A stretch of DNA of 64,000 nt. Source: Antedon bifida. Lineage: Eukaryota; Echinodermata; Crinoidea; Comatulida; Antedonidae. Shown here in pieces: positions 19,191 through 64,000 of the stretch. The translations under genes were made by a program, and so were the position numbers. Location of the stretch: positions 16,101,820-16,165,819 of the forward strand of contig OY727096.1 of assembly GCA_963402885.1 (NCBI GenBank), read 5' to 3'. The notes beneath the pieces are model-generated. The model saw nothing but the letters and a program-made list of their open reading frames with translations, searched no databases and was not told the DNA's origin. Within the stretch, counting starts at the first letter, position 1; each line of letters starts with the position of its first letter.

Positions 19191-21461
19191 GTTGTACAGA
19201 CGTTATTACTTTAGATTCAATAATTATCATAAAAAAAGTAATATGATGTCTGCTTATTCATCGTGTTATATTTAATGATATTCAAATTGAAATGTTTTTA
19301 TATTCTATTTCATTAGTATTCAGTTATTCATATTTTAATGCCTTTCAAGCTTTGTAATAATTGCATGTTTCTGAATTGTGTTCTATCATCATGTAACTGC
19401 TCTAGGCTTCTGTACATTTTAGTATGAGGAAGCTGTATACTTGTACATGTATATTATGTACATTTTATTACTTGGGTATGTATTACAAAAGAAAATCACC
19501 ATATCTTCTTTTTCATATCATTAAAAGGCATGTACATTTCTAGGCAAATATAGAAGTATTTGACATCCGGAGTACCATCTAGTTTGCCTCGATGGTCTAA
19601 TAGTAAGCGTCTACTTATCAAGCAAAAGTCAGAATTTTAATATCAGTCTGTATATAATTTATACAGCCATTCTTTTCTTAGTAAAAAAGTTAGAAATTCA
19701 TCAAAAGTAGAATCGCTGTTGGTGTTTAACATGCCATAATCTGTGTTGGATTAACTGATATTTTATATGATTTACCCACGCAAATGTTTAAATTTTTCAT
19801 CAGAAAATGGAGCAAAGAAGAATTATTAAAGCTTTATTACGTAGAATTGATTATTTTCACCAGTTCATTTGTTTGCTGTTATTCAAACATACCTTTAAAT
19901 CAAATATATTTACTTCTGACACTATGACAGTGAGATTAATAGAAACAATTTAATGAAGAAGACAAACTAATAGAGTTTGTATTCCCTAATGAAACCAATG
20001 AGAGTTTAATATCAAGCCACGTATTATGACCTTACAGCAAGGCAATTTACTAAAGAATCTTGATGGATGTATTGTGCAAAACGTAAAAGAAGTTGACAAT
20101 ACTAAGAGTATGAGGCCTTTAATATGTATTTAGGCCAGGGTTCTATAGATTTACATCATGATCAAGTTACTCCCATGTGAACCTACAATATCACTAATGT
20201 GAAATGTATTTCTACTTTATACTGGGAGACCTCTTCAGTACAAGACTGTTCTCCCAAAGTGCCTAGTAGATTAGCACACAGTCCTGGAGACAAACCTCCA
20301 ACTCTTTTTGAATAATGTACCAAGGTCTATCGTGCATATGAGCAATAATACACAGCCTCAGGACCAACAGCTTTACATCTCATCCAATAGATGAGGCAAT
20401 GAGAGTAAAATATCTTTCCTATTAAAGGACTATGACAGTTATCGAACCCATGCCTCTCACATGTTATTCCGATATCCCTTAGCGATACCATGTGAATTAA
20501 GCATATGAATTTACAAAAAGTAGTTAACCAGTAACCGTAATAGTTTAATGATACTTCCACTGCATCCTGATTGGAAAATAATTTAATGTTTTAGAGCAGT
20601 ACTTCGGTAAAATAATAATTCATATTAAATATTAAAATAAACAGTACAAGGAAGTTTAAGCTGAACATTTCTTGATACATAACATCAATATTTAATAGTT
20701 ATAAACATAATAGAAACGTTAAGTTCAGTTATTTTAGCATAGTATCTAATTACGGTATGTGGTTATCAGTTTGTTCTCTGGGATGTAATCCATTTTGTAA
20801 AGCAAAAACACTGATTTCCTGTAAACTTTATCCAAAAATGTTGTGATACTGTATATATTTTACTTTATGGCAAAAATTATTTTATGAAACAAAGAAACTA
20901 CTGATAGTAATTTCTTGTTTCTATTTAGAAAAACTGTTTTCAATACTAGTACTACCTAAATTGTTATACTGCATTATCAATCAAATTAAATTGACATACA
21001 GATGGATAATTTAAAGATAAGATAATAATAGTTCTGACTTCTTCAACTTTACTAATCCATACAAAAAGCTTTGCCAACTTCAACTTGAGTGAATTTAGAG
21101 AGGAAATATGACATTGTTTGTTCTGCACTTTACAAATGTTAGACCATCAACCATTTAATTCATCTAGGTCAGATTTTTTTTCATAATGAGGAACTTTAAC
21201 CATGTTCATCCTCGTTTCCCTTTGTTTTATGACTTCCTTTTGCTGCATAAATGCAAATATGTGGTAATAATTAGATTTTAGGCCTAGATTAATGTTTTGT
21301 ATATCTTTATTTTCACTATTATTACTTGTCTTTGCCACCTTGAGTAAATTGAATAAATACATACATAAATTAATGTTGTTGTCATCTTTTAACATCTTAA
21401 TTTTATTGTTATGAAATAATACATTAAATTTTAACATGTTGTTTTGTCTTTTTTTAAATAG
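19191..21461. other. AT-rich intron-like DNA before the first recognised PKC exon
   Basis: Contains a minus-strand SINE (20285-20492) and a tRNA-like stretch near 19585 (GCCTCGATGGTCTAATAGTA) that may be a decayed SINE head. No C1A or pseudosubstrate exon could be found. Confidence 0.6.
20285..20492 (-). mobile_element. tRNA-derived SINE (family A), near complete
   Basis: On the minus strand the head reads GGTATCGCTAAGGGATATC, ACATGTGAGAGGCATGGGTT and the B-box-like GGGTTCGATAAC. A body follows with AGATATTTTACTCTCATTGC and CTCATCTATTGGATGAGATG. Head and body both match 51500-51735, so it is a real dispersed family and not a tRNA gene. Confidence 0.7.
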
Positions 21462-57356
<35,895 letters not shown>

Positions 57357-57731
57357 ACTGCAAATAATTCTCCCGGTTTTTACTCCATGCATCTTCAATC
57401 GGTTCAGTGAGGTTATTTTACATCAAATTGGGACTCCTTTAGAGAGAGACACATAATGTTAATCATATGCATTATTGAAGATAATAACATATTAAACCTT
57501 CATTAAAAACCATAACAAGGAATCAATCAATAATCATATGTTTTAGAAAAGTATGACCATTGACAATACATGGGTTGGGAATCGGGAGAATTACAAGAGA
57601 TAACGTTTAAGATATTTATATTACAAGTAGCAACACTGTAAGATCAAAGGATATAGGAATTAGTTACTAAATGCTAAGTAGAAGTTGAAACAAAAAAAGC
57701 CAATGAATATTTATAGGTGTATAGTCGTGCA

Positions 57732-57790
57732 AATAAAATTCAAATTTAATATTCAGTATTGCTAAAGCGGAAATAAAAGTATAATAAAAA
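57732..57790 (+). promoter_or_regulatory. Candidate polyadenylation signals
   Basis: Several AATAAA hexamers lie within about 60 bases (57732, about 57772 and nearby), some 375 bases after the second V5 stop codon. Plausible cleavage signals for the beta-I-like transcript, but AATAAA is frequent by chance in DNA this AT-rich. Confidence 0.3.
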
Positions 57791-59880
57791 TCACTATTAA
57801 TTCATCAAATAAGAGAGCAAAGATAAATGAAAAAACATGATCACTTAATACTTAGATGTTCATAAAATCTAAAAAAACTGCCTGTCACATGTCATACACT
57901 ATGAAATATTTTGGGTAGCATAAAACAATTGTAAAATGTTTATAAAATCTTTTAGTCTTTTAAAGTGTACATTTATTAGTGATTGACCATGATTGTATCA
58001 GATTTTGAGACCATGAATACAGAAAATGGAAAGATTTCAATATCAAATAACCAAAATGAAAGGTATACCAGAAGATTATTTACATGATACATATATGTTA
58101 CAAAATGCAAAGAATTAACAGTAAATACATTCTATAATAGAGTTGGTTGGGATTAGAAATGTTGAAATTTAAAAACCTAGAATAAACTACAACTATTCAC
58201 TTTCACATCCAAACTAGCATCTATTAATAGTGAATATATTTTTACTTCTCTGTGACCCAATTGTGAAATTGGACTAAAAAATGTTCCGCAAAGCATTGCC
58301 GTCCTAATTATACCTCGGCTAAAAGGTTTCCCCACCTCAAACATAAGTTTTGGTCATGCATTAGGAAGCAATAGAGTAACAAATTTCAGGTTATATGATA
58401 TAAAAATGCAATATTTAAAACACTATGATCAAGTTATGATGTAAACGTAAACAACAGAATAGCAATGACTCACTTGTTCATGTAGGCATATTTCTAACTA
58501 CATTTACGGACTTTAGTACTGTAAGTAAAATGTTAATATCTGGCTACAGAACACATATTTATTTATATGTGAAAATGAAATTAATATTACCCTTGCTAAT
58601 AATAGTTAATTAGTAAGTATAAGTTACAAATAACATCTGGACAATTTTTTTTACAAAATGTTTCAACAGTTTTTTGGAGTACTTTGCCACTATTTGGAAA
58701 ATGGTTAACTAATGAAATTAGTCATATAATTCGTGTCTCTGTTTCTCTTATCTTTTAAAAATTCAGTATTTTCAGATATTATACTCTAATACTACAGTTA
58801 GCGACTTTGTATGAGAACTATAGGAAAATAGTGTCTAAAAGAATTATAAAAAACAATTAGAATATAGTAAAATCATTGCCATTTGAAGATATAGTAATTA
58901 TACAGTATCTGAAATTCTTATGAGAATCAAAATTTATGTCATCATCATCATCTGCTATGCTACAGGATTTATTTGTTGTAGACTTTATTACTATAACTAG
59001 ATTCTTTACTATAAGATACAGGTGTCACATGTGATCATATGTGACAATGTATTACAGAATTTGGCTCTGATACTTTATTATAAAAATACCAAGAATCTGC
59101 TATTTCATCTTAGGTCAGGTTTTTTTTATTTTCTTATTTAGTGCAATTTGATATCGATTGTGTGATAAGAGCTCATATTTTTTTTGCTGAAGAACCTTGA
59201 GTTTTGATTATTAAATATCATTAGATATTTTATATAAAGAACAAACTTCTTTTTATACAAAATACTACTCAAAAGGGTTTAGTAAAGACTACTACTGACT
59301 ACTATTCTTTTTAATTTCATATTTTTCAGAGAGGTAATTTAACTTTTACCCTATAACTTTGCTATACAGAAAATATTTTCTTACTTTTTACTCGCTAAAT
59401 GAACAAATTAATTTATTCAGCTAAAACAGAGAACTTTTTAAAAAAGTTGAAATTACAAAAAAAAAATAATTGCAGTATATATTAGCATGAAATTAAAAGT
59501 GCCAACAATCAGATGTTTTAAACCCTGCCCTCAAAAGAACATGATTTGTTCATCTGTATAGATCGTAGCAATTCCTATTTATAGAGTAGAAATATTAATA
59601 ATGAACTAAATAAATACATTAGTATAATGCTGTACTAATATTTATACATTTTATTTTCAATGTGGACTGCAGTTAATTGAACATTGGTATAACATTTTTT
59701 TTTCATCCTAAAAGTGTTGATATAATTATTGTAGTAATATTAAATTATAAATAAATAAATTATTATCAGGTTCAAGTACTGATCAGTATTCACCATTGTA
59801 TGTATAGTAACGTTTAGAATTTAATATTATTTAATAAAACAAAAATAATTTAGTTTTTATTAAGAATCATTCAAACATGA

Positions 59881-59933
59881 AGCGCGTCCTCTATAGTTTT
59901 TGTGACGATATTTGGCTATAGGAGGCGCGATGC
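59881..59933. repeat. Imperfect GC-rich hairpin
   Basis: GCGCGTCCTCTATAG and CTATAGGAGGCGCG form an imperfect stem around a loop of about 20 bases, in very AT-rich surroundings. Possibly the core of a foldback element. Confidence 0.45.
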
Positions 59934-61132
59934 AATTAGTGTAATAGATTTTTAAAACTGTTTTTGTATAAGGATCATGATTAGCACCTTCTGAGTTACA
60001 GATTTGCATATTATTATAACAATGTCGTGCCTACGAACAATTAAAGTGATCAGTACACATCAGTAGTATATTGGTAATGTATCGTAAAATAAAGTGATGG
60101 TTTGGTAACGTGTCCTATTAAATGCATACTGAAATTAATTTGTTAGATCGCTTAAGTATTAATTGTACTATAATTATTATTGTAGAGCATAGGCCTAATT
60201 AATATTATAAATCTAGTGCGATTACACGTTGCTCTTTTATGATTACACGTATATATATTAGTACAGGTTCCGTAGGTCAGCTATTTTCTATGAGTACAGT
60301 ATAGTAATAGTAATTAGGTCATATCATTAGTACGACGATTAAAAACAAAATATTATGCTAATTTAGATAGTTAATTTAGATATGCTATATCATCAGAAAT
60401 TCGATTTATTATGTATCTATTACTTACGTACTATACCATTTATTTTTGTTTCATTATTTTTTTTTTTAAATACACTTTTCACGAACAAATTGTGGTTTGG
60501 TTATTGCTGAATTTCCTTCAGCTATAAGATCAAATATATTAATTAATGTATCTTCTGGATATTATTAGGCCTATACCTTGACATTTTTTAATACCATTAA
60601 ATGTTTGGAATCTGTCTCGCCTATTCGTTTATGAGTTTCTTGTAAATTCTCTCGTGGTATAATGTTTTATATTTTAGATACCTTAATTGGTTTAATTCAA
60701 TAGCAATTCGGACATTTTTTTATTGTACTGAAGAAAGTTTTGTTCTTTTCATCTTATAGCATAATATATTCATTTTGAGAAAGTTTTATTATTGTATATC
60801 ATTTACAAATTAAAGTTATATAAATAATCACAATATGTATATGATGCAAAGAATTTATAAATATGTTAGATTAGTTAGACTTAAGCTGTTTTCTAATAGG
60901 CGAAACTTTTATTTTGCGTTCCGAGACTTTAAGGTTATTCGGGTAATTCTAGTTTTCGAAGTCACTCATCGTCAGTGACATCACAATCTGCAACGACTCT
61001 CTTCAAAGCGCATGTTCAAACTGTGTTGAAATGATTTGGTTTTTAATACTGAAAACTTGCCAAAAATCCCATAGCTTTCTAAACGCATCACATGATATTG
61101 AATACAGTATATTGTGTTGTTATTAACGCCAA

Positions 61133-61161
61133 GAAATTCGCCTCGTGGAAAACGGCGTTAA
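61133..61161. repeat. Inverted repeat TTAACGCC/GGCGTTAA
   Basis: Perfect 8-bp arms at 61133-61140 and 61154-61161, 13 bases apart. Function unknown. Confidence 0.35.
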
Positions 61162-62526
61162 TTGCTCAGATTGTTTAAGTCAATTTAGTGCAATGTATGT
61201 TTTATGGAGAGTAACGCTCCATTGTGGGTGTAAATATTTTGATACTGTTTATTAATAGTATCGTAGTGAATTATTCGGGTTTAGTAAAGCAGTCTGGAGA
61301 TTATTAAGTTTTTATATTTGTTTTAGTTTTTTACAGAATTTATATATGAGACCTGGGTATTACAGCTGAAGCATTTTAATGGCAATGTTTGTTTGCAATC
61401 ATGATTACAGTAATAATCTATAGTTTTAATTTGGAAATAAACTTTGTGATGCTGTTTATCTGTGGATTAATTTCATTTTGTCCACCGTTATGCCTTTGCT
61501 CGTTCGTTGTTTATCCTTATAGTGGTGTGATAAATTGTTTTTAAATTATCGGTATTATCATACCAAAAACCTATATTTTATAGAAAACCCGGGCTTTCAA
61601 TTAATTCAATGATGACTAGAGGTAGTCTGTCTTCATCTTGTTTTTATCACTCGTTTTCTTGGTCCGTTCTGGTCTTCCTCCTGTTTTTTCTCATTCCTGT
61701 CACCGTGTATTTTCTTTTGTTCACATTTAAATAATTTCTTTTGTTTTTATCAATTCTTTCTTTTTGGAAACCAGTGATTACGTAGAGCTATATCAATATT
61801 TGCATAATACATTTTACGGGTTTTTTTTATCTGAATCCGTCATGAATTAGCCAATTAGCAACCTTTCGTCTTCATGACGCCTCACGCAACCGACTATTCG
61901 ACTCGGAATGGTCGCCAATCTGCTTTAAAGAACCTTGTTAGATATAATATTTAACTACCTAAAGGACATTTTTTAGTTTCAAATTTGAGTTTTATTGTAA
62001 GAAATATTCATTTACATTCCTATTGTAGAAAATATAATATATTATTAATTATTAGCAAAGATGGTTTTGAGATTATTGTATTAATATTGTTAGTGTAGAT
62101 AAACGTGTGACCAATATGGTCTTTTTTAATCAATATTTATATTTCACATCGCTATGAAATTTTTAGTGGACGCAGGATATAGGTAATTAATTATTTCACC
62201 GATTTGTTATGAAAATTGTTCAAATTATATACTATTGTGTACGAATAATAAATGGGATGTATGTGTTATGAACTTGGACTATATGCAATTTTGTTTTATT
62301 TACATTTTTCTTCATTCTCCAAAAGGAACCCGTTCGATATAATAGGCATCGTATAATGGTCACCAACAAATATATGAGAACAATAATAAAAGTAAAACAT
62401 AACAAAACACAAACAACTATTAATTTATCCTATACATAAGTGAATTGAAATCAATCAAATAAACAAAACATCATGAAACAAATACAACGCAAAGTGTGAA
62501 GAAAATCAATGTAAATGTTACGTATG

Positions 62527-62760
62527 TATGTCGCCCCCTATCGATATGGAAATGTTCATCTGACATTTCATTATAACTTAGACAATAACTGAGAGAGTAA
62601 ACAGAAATCAAATAATAAACTAAAGCAGGTAACAAAACACAAAGACAAAATTGTAAAATGCCAAAAGAATAATAAAATATATAAAGTTTAATCCGAGTAT
62701 GTCGCCCCCTATCGATATGGAAAATTCACATCTTGAAATTCATTACTTTATGCATTAATT
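62527..62760 (+). repeat. Diverged direct repeat, 171-bp spacing
   Basis: TATGTCGCCCCCTATCGATA and TGGAAA occur at 62527 and 62698. Each is followed by related sequence ending CATTATAACTTA or CATTACTTTATG. Two copies only. Confidence 0.65.
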
Positions 62761-62821
62761 TTATCATACATGAGTTCCGCAATTCGATAAATTTGCATTA
62801 TTCAGCTCAGTCCGTAAAAAT

Positions 62822-62837
62822 ATTGCGCATGCGCAAT
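62822..62837. promoter_or_regulatory. NRF-1-type palindromic site
   Basis: ATTGCGCATGCGCAAT is a perfect palindrome containing the NRF-1 consensus YGCGCAYGCGCR. Such sites are usually promoter-proximal, and CpG is otherwise scarce here. It may mark a promoter near the right edge, but no adjoining exon was recognised. Confidence 0.35.
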
Positions 62838-64000
62838 AGCCGGTTAAGGTTTTAACTAGCTTCTTCCACGAGTAGAATAGACATTAATTTGATTGTGAAA
62901 CTTTTGTGATCGTTTTGGAGATATATGAATAGATACAGTATTCCACACGTCATCACGTGTGGGGAAAAAATCGTTCTTGAGCAGATTTTCAGAAGTCGGA
63001 GATACTGAAAGAAACGTTTTTGCCGCTATGACTTTAAATACAACGGTAGATGATTAGCCTTACTAGTTACATACATAACTTATTAAAATGCTTCGCTACG
63101 TGTTAGTTGTAATTAAATCGACAAACCAGAGATACTTACGCTATTTTTACTTGTTACGATGCTTTTAATACACAACACGTGGTCAACTCTCTCATTAATC
63201 CAGATTAAGGCGCTTATACATTAAAATATTTATTATTGCAATTTATAAAATCATGTGATGCATATGGATGTACAGAAGTTGACGAGGTGAAACGCAATGT
63301 TGATTTATGCGTCAGCGTCTCTGCTTAGCACAAAACTAGTAGAAACGAATTAGGTGCAATCTGTATAAAGTGATGTGTTTTTAAAAATTTATATTTATGT
63401 CATTAACTTTTGATCACGTATTTGTTATAACTTTGCAATAGTAGGTTCTAAACCCAGGTAGTTTGCTTCAACAATTACCTATCATTATTTATAAGACTCG
63501 TTTGACGCAGGTTTAGTATAATTTTATTTAGGTACTTGACGAATCGCTTGAAACAATGTGATTGATGACGGGAAACGCAATATTCTGTTTTTTCTGTTGA
63601 TTTTATTACTTCAAGAAATTCAAGAAATGTTATTGGTCCACCTAAAATAGGAATTCGTTTTGCATGGCATAATAAAACTACAAAAGAAAAAAACATCAAA
63701 TAACAAAACGCAGTAGGCCAATGTTGAAATATTGTATATAGGCCAATGTTAAAATATTATTACATAATTCAAGTCATTTATATAAACTTGATACATACAT
63801 ACGGTAAACGTGTTTAATAAATAATGTTAATTAGCGTACAATTAAGTTTCGTTCGTAGAACCAGCTGGTAGAACAGGCATAATTATATACGTCACAATCA
63901 TCCATGTAACGTAATGTTGACTTTTCGTTCTTAATTCCCTTACGTTCATTAAAATTCATTACGCCTGAATTCATTTATTATTTACTACTAGCAATCTTGA

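Larger units (their letters stand above)
57791..64000. other. Downstream region without recognisable gene
   Basis: AT-rich. No exon of a further gene was recognised on either strand; the longest open frames (for example minus strand 63475-63699) look random. It contains a short hairpin at 59881-59933, an inverted repeat TTAACGCC/GGCGTTAA (61133-61161), a diverged 171-bp direct repeat (62527-62760) and a perfect NRF-1-like palindrome (62822-62837). Confidence 0.6.

Noticed and set aside
63475..63699. Minus-strand 74-codon ORF at the right edge
   Set aside because: No family recognised and no supporting splice or promoter signals.

Overview
The window is AT-rich, intron-rich eukaryotic nuclear DNA. 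It carries one recognisable host gene, on the + strand: the 3' two-thirds or more of a conventional (calcium- and diacylglycerol-dependent) protein kinase C. The close match to vertebrate PKC, TAGGCCTAG-type words and the mix of DIRS, CR1/L2-like, SINE and piggyBac-like elements suggest a marine invertebrate deuterostome, perhaps an echinoderm. That placement is inference.

Layout. 1-21461: no exon recognised; probably the large intron upstream of the C1B exon, or 5' flank. It holds a 2005-bp tandem duplication (5694-7698 and 7699-15158) whose second copy is interrupted by an intact 5455-bp DIRS-type tyrosine-recombinase retrotransposon (8517-13971). It also holds an inverted-repeat element with a LINE 3' fragment inside it, a TTAA-flanked MITE, a perfect 15-bp x 10 minisatellite and an 87-bp satellite. 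21462-54808: eleven shared exons of the PKC gene (rest of C1B, C2, V3 hinge, kinase domain), then a first C-terminal (V5) exon ending in a stop. 57204-57356: a second V5 exon with its own acceptor and stop, in the same phase. The two resemble the vertebrate PRKCB beta-II and beta-I tails and lie in the same order. The introns carry a 1046-bp piggyBac-like element, a LINE with an open 1016-codon ORF inserted into a hairpin MITE, a decayed minus-strand LINE, two tRNA-derived SINE families, a repeat family with AGTAGAACCC ends, three old DIRS-end relics and several minisatellites. 57357-64000: probable 3' UTR, then DNA with no recognisable gene.

How it works together. All zinc ligands of the C1B, the five C2 calcium aspartates, and the P-loop, catalytic Lys, YRDLK, DFG, activation-loop Thr, turn motif and hydrophobic motif are present, so the kinase looks functional. 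Its N-terminal pseudosubstrate and C1A exons were not found and probably lie left of the window. The GC-rich DIRS and the LINE are the only long non-host coding segments. The DIRS has perfect 159-bp inverted terminal repeats. The duplicated flank supplies an empty site, which fixes the DIRS ends to the base and shows no target-site duplication.
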